46,946 nucleotides of DNA, taken from NCBI GenBank assembly GCA_030427825.1, contig JAUICO010000027.1, forward strand, positions 1 to 46,946, written 5' to 3'. Shown in pieces: positions 1 to 9,421 of this stretch. The position numbers were made by a program, and so were the translations under genes. The stretch's first letter is position 1. Each line of letters begins with the position of its first letter. Source of the DNA: a bacterium (GTDB taxonomy: Bacteria > Myxococcota_A > Bradymonadia > REDH01). Under the pieces are notes generated by a model. The model was not told the origin of the DNA, did no database searches, and was given only the letters and a program-made list of their open reading frames with translations.

Positions 1-1
1 G

Positions 2-814
2 TCTGCGGCCGGGCTCACGATGCTCTATGAAGCGCGTGAGGCCTCTGGGACCGCAATCTGGAGGGCAACCTCACGGGACGGAGGCCGCACCTGGGGCGAG
101 CAGGTGCGTGTACTCCGCGGGGACGATGTCGCAGGCGACGTCGTGTCGGCCCCGTCGTTCATCCCGGGTACCGACGCGGAAGAGTTCATCTTCGTTGTCG
201 ATCATCGCTCGGTGCTCCGCGCACGAATCGACGAGGAGGGCACGACCGTCGGTGAAGTACTCGCCGAAGCCGACGCCGCGAACGCCGCGCAGATCGCTGC
301 ACCGTCGCTGATTCAGTTCTCGGGACAGTGGATGCTGTATGTCGAAGAGCGTCGGCCGAGCCCGGAAGATGCCGTCGGCGTAGAGCCCTCGCTGTCGACG
401 ATCGGACTATTCCTTGGGACGGAGATCGACTCGCTCAGTTATGCCGGCACCGTGCTTGGGGCGAACAGTGGATGCGTCAACGCGACCGGCGCCGACGTGA
501 GCTGCTGGGACGAGCGCGTGGGCGCGCCCGAGCTTCGGGTCGCAACCACCACTACCGGTCGAACCGTGCTCCGGATGTTCTACGAAGGGCGTCTGGGGCG
601 TTCCGCGAATGTCGGCTTTGCAGCGTCCTATGACGGGCAGACCTTTGAGCGATTTCCCTTCAACCCTCTCCTGGAAACCGGGAAGCTGGCCGCGCCATCA
701 AACGTCCTGGTCGACCAGAGCTATCTCCTCTTCGGTGAGCGCCTGGTCGACGGAGTCGGGCACATCGTAGTGACCAGGAATGATCGGGGGTCTGTGACAG
801 AGACCTTTCACTGA
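2..814 (+). CDS. Beta-propeller protein with Asp-box, 5' truncated by window edge
   Basis: The reading frame is open to the window edge upstream of the first ATG (position 20), so the gene very probably begins outside the window. The visible 270 or so residues contain an Asp-box (SRDGGRTW, just after the first ATG) and later blades with PSLIQFSGQWMLYVEE and NVGFAASYDGQTFERF. That pattern (Pxxi..g.w.lyY..., IGlA.S.DG..w.r) is typical of the five-bladed propeller fold of GH32/GH43/GH130-type glycosidases and of BNR repeat proteins. Catalytic residues cannot be assigned without the missing N-terminus. It is probably exported like its neighbours, but no signal peptide is visible here. It converges on the DUF3604 gene with a 57-base gap. 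The fold call is fairly secure; enzymatic activity is not established. Confidence 0.7.
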   Translation, partial: SAAGLTMLYEAREASGTAIWRATSRDGGRTWGEQVRVLRGDDVAGDVVSAPSFIPGTDAEEFIFVVDHRSVLRARIDEEGTTVGEVLAEADAANAAQIAAPSLIQFSGQWMLYVEERRPSPEDAVGVEPSLSTIGLFLGTEIDSLSYAGTVLGANSGCVNATGADVSCWDERVGAPELRVATTTTGRTVLRMFYEGRLGRSANVGFAASYDGQTFERFPFNPLLETGKLAAPSNVLVDQSYLLFGERLVDGVGHIVVTRNDRGSVTETFH

Positions 815-871
815 CCGCTCGCCGCCGCGGCGCATGCCGAGTTTCGGCGACGTGATGCCCCCGACCAGCGC

Positions 872-2872
872 CTACGGGGAGTAGAATATTGGCGAGGTCC
901 AGGCCCGTTCCTGGATGGTCGCCGGAATGTTCTCGTCGTTGCATCCGTCAGGCCGCTCTTCAGCGCTCAGAGCGATACACTGGTATTGGGTCCACCGGCA
1001 GCTCGGGTTCTCGAGCACGCGGGCATAATAGAAGGCCCGTTGATTCGCGTCGAAGTCGGGGTCGGACCACACGGTGCACAGCGAAGCAAAGCCCTCACCG
1101 GTGCGTTCGCAGGTGTCGAGGTTCACTGCGGCGCCGTTCTCCGCATCGCCGGCAACATCGAAGACTTCAGTGTGTCCCTCGCCGTTTGAATCCACCCAGC
1201 CTTTTACGATCTGAATGCGCTGCAGGTCCGTCTGCAGCCCGCCGCTGTCACGCATCGCGCTGACGAGAAAGGTCGGTGCCCCGGAGCTCCCGCCCTCCAG
1301 GTACCCGCCCATGGCCACCCCACGCTGATAGGCCTCGGCGACCATATCGGCAGATTCGCACATCGTGGGCTCGAAATCCCATCCGCCGAAAAAGCGCACG
1401 GGAATTCTCGGCCCGCTTGTCGCGTAGGTTTCGCGCGCCTGCATGGCGTCAAAAATCCCGTCTCGCGAGTTTTCGGTAGCCCAGGCAGCGGTGAGTCCAC
1501 CGGGGTTGTTGTACCGGCCACCGATGATGCCGGCGCCGTTGCGCCCGCGAAGCCGCACCTCGATCGTGTCTTCGTTGCTGCCCCAATGTCCGGGGTAGTC
1601 ATTCTCTTCGACAAGTCCCGGGACAGCGTTGTGCGTGTCCGTCGCACCTACGAAACCCAGCGGATACGGGTTCACACCAAGGCGCTGTTCCTCCTGCAGT
1701 CCGATCACGAGTGCGTTTCGGACGAAATCCCGACCCGAGACGCAGCCTGTCATCGACATCCCGGATTGCCCGCCGAACTCGCCACAGTCCTGCTGATTCG
1801 TGGCCGCCATTTCATGCAGCTTTTCGAATCCGCACTGCTCGTCAACGGCACCGAAGATGGGCGTGTATCCATTGACGCACTCTGAGTCTCCTTTGTGCTG
1901 AATGATCTCGACCAGCGGCTCCAGCCGTGCCCGCCGCTCTGCGAAGGCGGCGGCTTCCTCATCGCTCGACGTTCCGGGGTATTCAGCGAGGAAAATGTTG
2001 CCCGCTGACAGGTTCGAGTTGTGGGGGATTGCCATGACATCACAGTTGCCGTCCGCGTTGAGGCAGTCACGCTCGAGGCGGTCCCAGAGGTCGGGCGCAT
2101 GCTGTGCGTCGTAGTAGCTGGTCGGCAGGTCCGGAACATCGCCGTTTCTGAACAGGACCACGCGGTGCATATTGTTCGAGTCGAGCACGGCGCTCCATTC
2201 GTAAGAGACCAGCGTTGTGAACTCGCAATCAGCGCTCCGGTCGTAGTAGTCTTCGTTGATCTGGCGAATCTGCTCCCACATCGACGCAGCTCGTGTCGTG
2301 CATTCGGAGCCGTCTTCGCCGCACACCTCGACGTTTCGCGCCGGCTCTTCAACGGTCAACTGGCCGGCGAAGAATGACACGATTCGATTGTCGCCCGCGC
2401 GAATGTCAGCGCACGCGTCGGTCTCGTATCCGGCGGCCTCCGGGTCGGTACACACACTGATCTCGCCGAGAAACTCCGCATGATCACTGACGGCAGCGAA
2501 ATCGAGGGGACGGTCCAACCGGGCGCTGACAGTTCCGACGTCGTCGTCACCGAGCGGTGACAGTTGAATCGGCTCGCCACGGGCAAAGGCGTAGGCCTCA
2601 GCGGGGCCGTTGCGGGTATCGAACACGTAGGCGTCGAAGGACAGCGCGGTATGAACGTGCAGGTCGCCCCAATACAGATTGCGTAGCGGGTTTCGGTCTG
2701 TGCACGCCTCGCGTTCCTCGCTGTAGGTAAACGGGTCCGTGTCCGTGGGGGCGTCGTCGATGAGGTCCTGCGAAGCGTCGGCTGCCGCTCCATCGCCGCC
2801 GCAGGCCCACAGCGTGCCCAGCGCGATGAGCAGCGCAGCCGGAAGTAGCGCAGTGGTTACGTAGATTCTCAA
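872..2872 (-). CDS. DUF3604 family lipoprotein (PHP-like metal-dependent hydrolase fold)
   Basis: A 666-residue protein with a signal peptide and lipobox (LWAC, Cys24), followed by a short Asp-rich linker. The family signature NLYWGDLHVHTALSFDAY (residues 65-82, metal-ligand candidates His72 and His74) is the hallmark of DUF3604, a PHP-related family. Further His/Asp motifs, VSDHAEFLGE, IPHNSNLS and GATDTHN, are spaced as expected for a polynuclear metal site. Family substrates are not established as far as I know. It should be anchored by its lipid on the periplasmic side of a membrane. It is the last gene of a minus-strand operon, 32 bases downstream of the isomerase gene, suggesting that folding or assembly of this large Cys-containing lipoprotein depends on that partner (inference). 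Confidence 0.88.
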   Translation of the reverse strand: MRIYVTTALLPAALLIALGTLWACGGDGAAADASQDLIDDAPTDTDPFTYSEEREACTDRNPLRNLYWGDLHVHTALSFDAYVFDTRNGPAEAYAFARGEPIQLSPLGDDDVGTVSARLDRPLDFAAVSDHAEFLGEISVCTDPEAAGYETDACADIRAGDNRIVSFFAGQLTVEEPARNVEVCGEDGSECTTRAASMWEQIRQINEDYYDRSADCEFTTLVSYEWSAVLDSNNMHRVVLFRNGDVPDLPTSYYDAQHAPDLWDRLERDCLNADGNCDVMAIPHNSNLSAGNIFLAEYPGTSSDEEAAAFAERRARLEPLVEIIQHKGDSECVNGYTPIFGAVDEQCGFEKLHEMAATNQQDCGEFGGQSGMSMTGCVSGRDFVRNALVIGLQEEQRLGVNPYPLGFVGATDTHNAVPGLVEENDYPGHWGSNEDTIEVRLRGRNGAGIIGGRYNNPGGLTAAWATENSRDGIFDAMQARETYATSGPRIPVRFFGGWDFEPTMCESADMVAEAYQRGVAMGGYLEGGSSGAPTFLVSAMRDSGGLQTDLQRIQIVKGWVDSNGEGHTEVFDVAGDAENGAAVNLDTCERTGEGFASLCTVWSDPDFDANQRAFYYARVLENPSCRWTQYQCIALSAEERPDGCNDENIPATIQERAWTSPIFYSP

Positions 2873-2904
2873 AGCTAACTCCTCGTTCCGGCGCGTTTTT
2901 TTGA

Positions 2905-3816
2905 CTACAGGCGGGGCAGCGGCGGGATATCCAGATCGTACCCTTCGCTGTTCTCGTGAGCCTCTTCGATGGTCACGTCGTAGCGTGCCATCAGCTCGCT
3001 GATCGCTGTTGTGGCGATCGTGCGGCGCAGATTGTCGAGATAATCACGCTCTGCGTCGCGACGCACTTCGCTGAGGAGCCCGAGGCGAGGCTCCTGCCGC
3101 TCTGTGACGCGTACAAAGTGCGGGCCGAAGGCGGAGTTGAAGGGGCCGCTCCAGACATTGAGATCAAGCCCAATCACCTCGCCACCGAAGCGGTCGCCAA
3201 ACACCGAGGCCATTTGACGGCGTGATCGCATCGAGAACTCGCGCCCACGGATGAAGTCTCGGCCGAGCGTTCGCCAGTCCTCGCCGCGCGCGAGGGCGTC
3301 ACGGACTCTTTCGATGTCCCGTTCCCCGACTTCGGCTTCCGGCCCTACGTAGACATGCTCCAGCGAGGCGCGAGCCGGTTCCTGATAGCGCTCCGGGTTG
3401 TCTGCGATCCAGGCCACAAGGTCGGCGTCCGTGGGCCGTGGCAGCGGGCGTCCCTCGACGAGGCTGAAGAGCATCTTCTGGATGATTCTACGCCGAACAA
3501 TGGTGTCGCTCAGGTGCAGGCCCAGACCCAGCGCTTCACGGTAGAGCGCTTCGTCCCTGATCCAGGCGGCTGCAAGGTCCCCGTCTGGGGCGGCAGCTGC
3601 GAGGGCCTGGTTCTCGCCGGCCCAGGCGGCGACCTCTGCGGAATCGACGACAATCTGCCGGTCTATCGGGTCGTCTGCGGACTCCCGGGCGTTCCCGTAG
3701 ACCACGAAGAGTGCGATCGTGGCCAGGGCGAACGCGACAGCGCTGCCGCCGCGCTGCAGCGCGCTTGTCGTCGGCGCCGTGGCGCCCGGATCGCCCTTCA
3801 GTGGCAGGTCGCTCAC
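2905..3816 (-). CDS. Membrane-anchored PpiC/SurA-like peptidyl-prolyl isomerase
   Basis: A 303-residue protein with a short cytoplasmic N-terminus, one hydrophobic segment at about residues 27-43 (VAFALATIALFVVYG), then a SurA-like helical arm (around 75-120) and a PpiC/rotamase-like domain (about 130-235). The latter has ASLEHVYV, REFSMRSRRQMASVFG and a GPFNSAFGPHFVRV segment, close to the parvulin 'GpV.s.fGyHi..v' end motif. Expected role: prolyl isomerase or chaperone acting on exported proteins. Its GTG start (3814-3816) overlaps the TGA stop of the upstream lipoprotein gene (3813-3815), so translation is probably coupled. The isomerase active-site residues are poorly conserved, so a chaperone without strong isomerase activity is possible. 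Confidence 0.78.
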   Translation of the reverse strand: MSDLPLKGDPGATAPTTSALQRGGSAVAFALATIALFVVYGNARESADDPIDRQIVVDSAEVAAWAGENQALAAAAPDGDLAAAWIRDEALYREALGLGLHLSDTIVRRRIIQKMLFSLVEGRPLPRPTDADLVAWIADNPERYQEPARASLEHVYVGPEAEVGERDIERVRDALARGEDWRTLGRDFIRGREFSMRSRRQMASVFGDRFGGEVIGLDLNVWSGPFNSAFGPHFVRVTERQEPRLGLLSEVRRDAERDYLDNLRRTIATTAISELMARYDVTIEEAHENSEGYDLDIPPLPRL

Positions 3817-5159
3817 TGGGCGTCGTCGACAATGGCGGGTCCAAGCGCCGCAGGCACAAGCTCGAAGTGGAAGCCGACGCTGACGGCGTCACGCACACCG
3901 TTTCCGTTGGTATCAACATCTGCGGTGCCTGTGATGGCAGCCGTTACGAGGCAGAGCTGCGAAAGCAGCGGGCAGACAAGGCCGTCGCCCGGTACCGCCT
4001 CGCCGGAGCAGTTTGCAGAGCCTGAGACGTCAATGCCGGGGTCACATGTGGCGCTCATCGCGCGTGCGCCTTCGGTGATGGTCAGCAGGTCAGTGCCTTC
4101 GCTGATGCCCGCGCAGCTACAGTCGTCGATGATGCGATTGAGTGTCTCTTCAAACGAGGTGAGGAGGATGTAGCCGCCAATCTCGAATCCACCGAGCGTC
4201 ACCTCTGAGCCACCGACGGTCGCGGTCCTGTTCACAGAGTGCAGCCCACCGTCGATATCGATGAGTTCGGCGCGGGCATATGCGAGCTCCAACGAGACCG
4301 TCATCTCGTCATGGCCTGGCAGCGGGAACGGGATGGGAATCTGCGAGGCGTCCGATTGCACGTCGCCCTGCGTGTGGGTGGCGACGTTGAATTGAGCTCG
4401 GTTGGATTCGCGTGCGTTCTCGATGAGAAACACGCCGTCTCCGTCCCCGCGCTCTTCTACGCTCTGGTCCGCGCTGCCGTCGCTGTCTCTATCGTTGGTG
4501 GCGTCGAAGATGCGGATCATCGCCGGGCCCTCGCCACTGATCCCCGAGTCCGGCAGGCCAACGAAATCAACAAGGGTCACGAGCGTACCGTTGTCGATCC
4601 GGGCCTGCATGGCGCCGTTGATATCTGCGACGCCATCGCCGATCGCGGCGAGGGTGCTCAAGAGGCCGCTGATCGCGGTGTCTTCTACGCCGTTGTTGTC
4701 GAAGTCGTAGCAGCATGGCGCAGAAGTCTCGGCGATGCGCGCCGCGCTCACGTAGGTCAGCCGGTGCGCCACATAGCCATCGGTGCCAAGCGGAGGCTCA
4801 CACGATCCGCCAACGAACTCGTCGTCCCCGTCGCAGACTTCGCCAAAGCAGCCGCTTGTGTCCCACTCGCAATCGTCCGTGCATGAGAAGCGTCCAAAGG
4901 CCCCTGCGATGTCCAGCAGCTCCGCACACGTCTCGCCGCTCAACACTCCGGGTTCGCATTCTTCGTCGCTATCGACGACTCCATCGCCGCAGCGTGGCCC
5001 TACGTCCTCGGTCACGTCCTCGCCGATATCACTGCCCGCATCATGGGTGTCTTCCACGACGTCCATGCCGGTGTCGTCGCCGGCATCGTCATCGCACCCG
5101 GACAATGTCAGGGAACCGATAGTGAGCATGCATCCGCAAATGAACGACAGGCGCTTCAT
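3813..5159 (-). CDS. Cys-rich repeat lipoprotein with acidic linker
   Basis: The start is set at 5159, where a GGAGAG ribosome site lies 4-5 bases upstream; a longer frame back to 5222 has no such support. The protein (448 residues) has a lipobox ending at Cys22 (LTLSGC), Asp at +2 and +3, a 30-residue Asp-rich linker, then a myxobacterial-type repeat CGDGVVDSDEECEPG...CTDDCEWDTSGC (DUF4215-like). The rest is a beta-rich domain with calcium-loop-like segments (DRDSDGSADQ, DVDTNGNGVRDA). No enzymatic motif was recognised. It is the first gene of the operon with the PpiC-like and DUF3604 proteins. Likely a surface or periplasmic lipoprotein; specific function unknown. Confidence 0.72.
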   Translation of the reverse strand: MKRLSFICGCMLTIGSLTLSGCDDDAGDDTGMDVVEDTHDAGSDIGEDVTEDVGPRCGDGVVDSDEECEPGVLSGETCAELLDIAGAFGRFSCTDDCEWDTSGCFGEVCDGDDEFVGGSCEPPLGTDGYVAHRLTYVSAARIAETSAPCCYDFDNNGVEDTAISGLLSTLAAIGDGVADINGAMQARIDNGTLVTLVDFVGLPDSGISGEGPAMIRIFDATNDRDSDGSADQSVEERGDGDGVFLIENARESNRAQFNVATHTQGDVQSDASQIPIPFPLPGHDEMTVSLELAYARAELIDIDGGLHSVNRTATVGGSEVTLGGFEIGGYILLTSFEETLNRIIDDCSCAGISEGTDLLTITEGARAMSATCDPGIDVSGSANCSGEAVPGDGLVCPLLSQLCLVTAAITGTADVDTNGNGVRDAVSVGFHFELVPAALGPAIVDDAQ

Positions 5160-5329
5160 ACGTCTCTCCGATGTGTGACCGTTGCGAGGCCGAAGACTAG
5201 CCGTCGACAGGCGCCTGCACAAGGAGAGGAGAGCGCTGCCGGGGCGGTCGCGCCTGGCGCCTCATGTTGACGTGCGCCGGATGTACTGCAAGTGGAATAC
5301 GCGCGGATTGAGCCTGAGGCGGAGCGCAA

Positions 5330-6691
5330 ATGTACATCGTGATTGCCGGTGGCGACGAGCTGGCACTGCGAATTGTCGAAGAGCTGATGACGGAGCACGA
5401 TGTGGTCATGGTGACCGCCGACACGCCGGACGCCGCGCGCCTTGAGCGACTCGACGTTGATGTCGTCCGTGGGATGACCACATCACCACAGAAGCTACGT
5501 GAAGCGCGCGTCAACACGGCCGATTTCTTCATCGCTACAAGCACAGACGACGAGAAGAATATCGTCGCCTGCGTTGCGGCACGACAGCTGGGTGCGGGAC
5601 ATGTTATCTGCTTCCTCGCCCGCCGAGGCTTCTTTGAGCTTACGACCTCTGAGGCGGACCTCGCGGAGTCCCTGGGCATCGATACGGTCATCCGACCGGC
5701 CGCTCTCCTCGCCGAAGAGATTGTGCAGATTGTCACGACGCCGGGCGCGCTGGACGTACGCAAGTTTGCGTCCGGAAAGATACAGGCGCTGAAGTTCGAG
5801 GTAGAGAAGGACTCACGCCTTGAGGGCATCCCGCTGCAGCGCGCGAAGCTGCCCAAAGACACGGTCCTGGTCGTCGGGCGCCGGGGTAACGAGTTCTTCG
5901 TGCCCCACGGCAGTACGTACTTCGAAGCAGGCGATAAGCTGACCGCAATTGGCACGCCGGCGAGCATCAACAGCCTCAGCCGCTATCTGCGGCCTCACAA
6001 GAATGACCGCAGAAAGCGTCGCGTCGTCATCGTTGGTGGCGGTCTGGTCGGCAGCGCGGTCGCTGAAATGCTTGTCGACGGCAACTGGCCGGTTACTGTC
6101 ATCGAACAGGACAAGGCCCGCGGCGAAGATCTTGCTGCGCAGATCAAATGCCTGGTCCTGCACGGAGACGGTGCCGATCTGAACCTGCTCGCGCAGGAGA
6201 GTCTCTACGACGTCGGAGCCCTGGTCGCGGTCACCAGCAACGACGAGAAGAACCTGATGATCTCGTTGCTGGCGAAACAGCTCGGGATTCCGCGCATCAT
6301 CACCCGCGCAGGCACGATCGTCATGGAGCATCTCTTTGAGACGGTCGGTGTCGACTCGGTGCTGTCGGCCCACGGCGCTGCGTTGCGCTGGGTCGTCGAC
6401 GACCTCATCGAGTCCCACACGGACCGTGTCGGGGACCTGGAGCATGGCGACCTGCGCGTTCTCGAGCTTGAGCTGCCGTGCGATTTCCAACCGGTGCGGC
6501 TTGGCGACATGAGAGTTCCGCCGACGACGATTGTCGGCGCGATTACCCGCGGACGGCAGGTGATCATCCCGACAGGGAGTCGAGCTCTGCTGCCGGGAGA
6601 TCACATCTTCGTCTTCTGCACGGCGTCGAATGAGGCAGCGAGTCGCCGCTTCTACCTGGATTATCGCCCAGATAGCGAAGAGTCGGCCTGA
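5330..6691 (+). CDS. trkA: Trk potassium uptake system, peripheral NAD-binding subunit TrkA
   Basis: 453 residues with the duplicated RCK layout of TrkA: Rossmann domain 1 (1-130), TrkA_C (about 140-215), Rossmann domain 2 (about 225-350, RRVVIVGGGLVGSAVAEML with an intact GxGxxG) and a second TrkA_C domain. TrkA is the cytoplasmic nucleotide-binding regulator that gates the TrkH channel. The first Rossmann motif is degenerate: AGGDELALRI replaces the usual GAGxVG, so the second and third glycines are missing. That suggests nucleotide binding may be confined to the second half. It ends one base before trkH begins, a clear operon. Confidence 0.95.
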   Translation: MYIVIAGGDELALRIVEELMTEHDVVMVTADTPDAARLERLDVDVVRGMTTSPQKLREARVNTADFFIATSTDDEKNIVACVAARQLGAGHVICFLARRGFFELTTSEADLAESLGIDTVIRPAALLAEEIVQIVTTPGALDVRKFASGKIQALKFEVEKDSRLEGIPLQRAKLPKDTVLVVGRRGNEFFVPHGSTYFEAGDKLTAIGTPASINSLSRYLRPHKNDRRKRRVVIVGGGLVGSAVAEMLVDGNWPVTVIEQDKARGEDLAAQIKCLVLHGDGADLNLLAQESLYDVGALVAVTSNDEKNLMISLLAKQLGIPRIITRAGTIVMEHLFETVGVDSVLSAHGAALRWVVDDLIESHTDRVGDLEHGDLRVLELELPCDFQPVRLGDMRVPPTTIVGAITRGRQVIIPTGSRALLPGDHIFVFCTASNEAASRRFYLDYRPDSEESA

Positions 6692-6692
6692 G

Positions 6693-8144
6693 ATGCGCAT
6701 TCTTCCGGTATGCGCTGTCATCGGTGAGGTGCTGCTGTACTTCGCGTTGGCTTTCGTACCGCCGCTGATCCTGGCGCTGGTCGACCAGCACTGGATGACC
6801 GCGCTCTCTTTCGCAGGCGCCGCGGCGCTCTGCGTTGCCATCGGCGCCGTTGCGCATCGGGCGTTCTCGCGCGCTGACTCTTTTGTCTTTCACCGCACGG
6901 AAGCGCTCGCGATCGTGGCATTCACCTGGCTTACCCTCGGTGTGGTCGGTGGGGTCCCCTACATCGCAGCCGGGCTGAGCTTTTGGGACGCGCTCTTTGA
7001 GACGATCTCCGGCCTGACCACGACAGGTGCGACGGTGCTCACGGACTTCGGCGCCTTCGACCGTTCGCTCTTCCTATGGCGCGCGATGACGCAATGGTTC
7101 GGCGGACTCGGCATCATCGCGCTCTTCATTGCCGTGCTGCCGCGCCTTGGTATCGCCGGTCGGCAGCTCTTCTTCGCGGAAGCATCGGGCGCACCCGGTG
7201 AGGCGCTCATGCCTCAGGTTCGGCACACCGCCTCGCGCCTCTGGATTCTGTACAGCGGGCTTACCCTCCTGCTCTTTCTGCTCCTGATGTTGGCGGGTAT
7301 GAGTGCCTACGACGCGATCTGCCACGCGTTCACGACGCTCTCTGCGGGCGGATTCTCTCCGAACGGGTCGTCGATTGCCGGCTACCACAGCGCGGCGATC
7401 GAATGGATCCTTGTACCCTTCATGATCATCTCCGGGACGAGCTTTACGCTGCTCTACCTGGCGATGACCCGCGGGCCTGATGCGTTGCTCAGAGACGGCG
7501 AGTTCACGACGTATTTCGCGTCGGCGGTGGCCCTGAGCCTCGCCGTAACCCTGGTGCTGAGCGGTGGGCGGATCGACGAAGAGTCCCTGCGGCTCGCGTT
7601 TTTCCAGGTTACCAGCCTGATGTCGAGCACAGGCTTCGCCAGTACCGACTACAACCAGTGGGACGACAGCGCCCGCGTGATTCTGGTGCTGGCGATGCTG
7701 ATCGGCGGCTGTGCCGGCTCAGCCGCCGGTGGCGCGAAAGTCGTGCGGCATCTCATCATGTTCAAGCACGTCCGGCGTGAGATCACCCGGACTCTGCATC
7801 CGCAGGCCATCATACCGCTGCGATATAAGGACAGGGCGGTCGACAATTCGGTCGTCCGGGCCGTCTTCAACCTCGTCGTTCTGTTTGTTGTCGGCTACTT
7901 CTTCGTCGGAACCTACCTTGTCGTTCGCGGTGCCGACATGGTGACAGGATTTTCAGCGGCCATCGCCTGCCTCGGCAACGTCGGGCCCGGCTTCGGGCCT
8001 ACCGGGCCGATGGGGAATTTTGCCCACTTCGAAGCGATCGACAAGGTGGTCCTCACTCTCGCGATGTGGATCGGAAGGCTCGAGATCGTCACGGTCCTCG
8101 CGCTCTTTCACACCCACGTCTGGCGCTCGATTCGCCTCCGCTAG
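6693..8144 (+). CDS. trkH: Trk potassium uptake system, membrane subunit TrkH
   Basis: A 483-residue polytopic membrane protein with the four-fold pore repeats of the TrkH/KtrB superfamily, for example SGLTTTGATVL, FTTLSAGGFSPNG, SLMSSTGFASTDYN and CLGNVGPGFGP. Each supplies one filter strand around a conserved glycine. The basic loop KVVRHLIMFKHVRREITR and the final GRLEIVTVLALF are typical of TrkH. The start at 6693 was chosen over a longer frame from 6630 because it sits immediately after the trkA stop and begins the first membrane helix. It forms the inner-membrane potassium channel with TrkA. Confidence 0.95.
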   Translation: MRILPVCAVIGEVLLYFALAFVPPLILALVDQHWMTALSFAGAAALCVAIGAVAHRAFSRADSFVFHRTEALAIVAFTWLTLGVVGGVPYIAAGLSFWDALFETISGLTTTGATVLTDFGAFDRSLFLWRAMTQWFGGLGIIALFIAVLPRLGIAGRQLFFAEASGAPGEALMPQVRHTASRLWILYSGLTLLLFLLLMLAGMSAYDAICHAFTTLSAGGFSPNGSSIAGYHSAAIEWILVPFMIISGTSFTLLYLAMTRGPDALLRDGEFTTYFASAVALSLAVTLVLSGGRIDEESLRLAFFQVTSLMSSTGFASTDYNQWDDSARVILVLAMLIGGCAGSAAGGAKVVRHLIMFKHVRREITRTLHPQAIIPLRYKDRAVDNSVVRAVFNLVVLFVVGYFFVGTYLVVRGADMVTGFSAAIACLGNVGPGFGPTGPMGNFAHFEAIDKVVLTLAMWIGRLEIVTVLALFHTHVWRSIRLR

Positions 8145-8182
8145 CTGCGCATCTGCGCACCGCGCCACCATCGCCCGCGCTA

Positions 8183-9253
8183 TCAGAGCGGGGAGTCGTT
8201 GTAGCCGCTGCGGAGCACGTACTCAGAGCCGAACAGATCCGTCAGCAGTGCTGTGCCAAAGACCATCGACGGCGTCTTGAAGCCCGGCTGCGCGGCGCCG
8301 GCCAGGCATCTCTTCGCGATCTCAAGAGAGGCCTTCCAGGTGACCGAGTATCCATCGGGGACCGTTACTGTCGCCGACACGGCGCGGCCTGCGCTGTTCA
8401 CGGCTTCACCCCACACGTAGCTCGCAGCCGCCGCGCGCTCCGACGCTGAGGGGCCGGAGCCCCGACGGGCATTCATGCGCTTGAGCAGGGCCTGGGCGGG
8501 TCTCGATGCGAGCAGAGGCGCCACGCTTCGAAGTACTCTTGCGCCACGCACCATCTGCGCGTTGCCGGCGACGAAGACGACGATGTTGGGGATCCCCGTG
8601 GAGTGCCAGGCCGTCGATACGTCGCCCCAGGGAATCGACATGCAGAGTGCACTCCTGTCGCCAAAGTCGATGCGGCGCACCTGCCGACCGGTGGGCTCGC
8701 GTCGAATCTCGCCGTCGACACGCACGGCGCCCGGCTCCGCGATGTTCTCAATCATCGTCTGAGCGGTCCCGTGCGAGACGCCACCGGTACCGAGAAAAGC
8801 CAGCGCAAGCTGCTGCGCATCCGGCAACTCCCCCTTGAGGAAGGCTGCGAGGCAGTCCGTAGGCACCACGTCAAAGCCGGTGCCCGGCATCAGCATCACG
8901 CCTGCAGATCTCGCCTCCGCGTCGAGAGCGGCAAGGGCCTCGAACACCTCGATTTCGCCGGTGATGTCCAGGTAGTGCGTCCCGTTGGCCATACACGCAC
9001 GAGCCAGCGGGAGCGCGGTCCGTGAGAAAGGACCGGCACAGTTGAGGAGCACCCTGCATCCCCGCAGCTCACGGGCCGCCGCCTCGAAGGTGGCATCGAA
9101 TGCGCGGCAGGGGGAACCGGTGTCTGCGGACACCGCGGCCAGCTTCGCAGCGTTTCGACCGCAAAGCAGCGGCTTCAAACCCAGACCGGCGGCATGCTCG
9201 GCGGCGAGGCGCCCGCTGTATCCGTTAGCCCCGTAGATGATGAATTCCCGCAT
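8183..9253 (-). CDS. Saccharopine dehydrogenase-like NAD(P)-binding oxidoreductase
   Basis: A 356-residue protein starting with FIIYGANGYSGRL, the nucleotide-binding loop of the saccharopine dehydrogenase-like / trans-acting enoyl reductase family. It is followed by LLNCAGPFSRTALPLARACMANGTHYLDITGE, which is very characteristic of this family, and then GTGFDVVPTDCLAAFL. Members reduce diverse substrates; the name does not imply lysine metabolism. The start at 9253 has a GGAG site about 8 bases upstream; a longer frame to 9370 has no family homology. It stands alone, converging on trkH with a 38-base gap. The substrate cannot be inferred from context. Confidence 0.85.
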   Translation of the reverse strand: MREFIIYGANGYSGRLAAEHAAGLGLKPLLCGRNAAKLAAVSADTGSPCRAFDATFEAAARELRGCRVLLNCAGPFSRTALPLARACMANGTHYLDITGEIEVFEALAALDAEARSAGVMLMPGTGFDVVPTDCLAAFLKGELPDAQQLALAFLGTGGVSHGTAQTMIENIAEPGAVRVDGEIRREPTGRQVRRIDFGDRSALCMSIPWGDVSTAWHSTGIPNIVVFVAGNAQMVRGARVLRSVAPLLASRPAQALLKRMNARRGSGPSASERAAAASYVWGEAVNSAGRAVSATVTVPDGYSVTWKASLEIAKRCLAGAAQPGFKTPSMVFGTALLTDLFGSEYVLRSGYNDSPL

Positions 9254-9421
9254 CCGTGTCTCCGTTGTGCCGCGTCGTCGAGCCTGAGTCGGCGTTCGCA
9301 CAGCACGCGAAGACCGGCAACCGGCTCGCCGCCGTAGAACGTACGCACCGCAGCCAATCACCACTTGCATTCAGGGTTGGACGGCTGCAATCAAGCGCGG
9401 CGCGATGAAGGAGATGTTGAG

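Noticed and set aside
836..848. 5-bp hairpin GCCGA-GTT-TCGGC between convergent genes
   Set aside because: Stem too short and no T tract; not enough for a terminator call.
8146..8159. TGCGC-ATCT-GCGCA hairpin after trkH
   Set aside because: Only five base pairs and no T tract; chance likely in GC-rich DNA.
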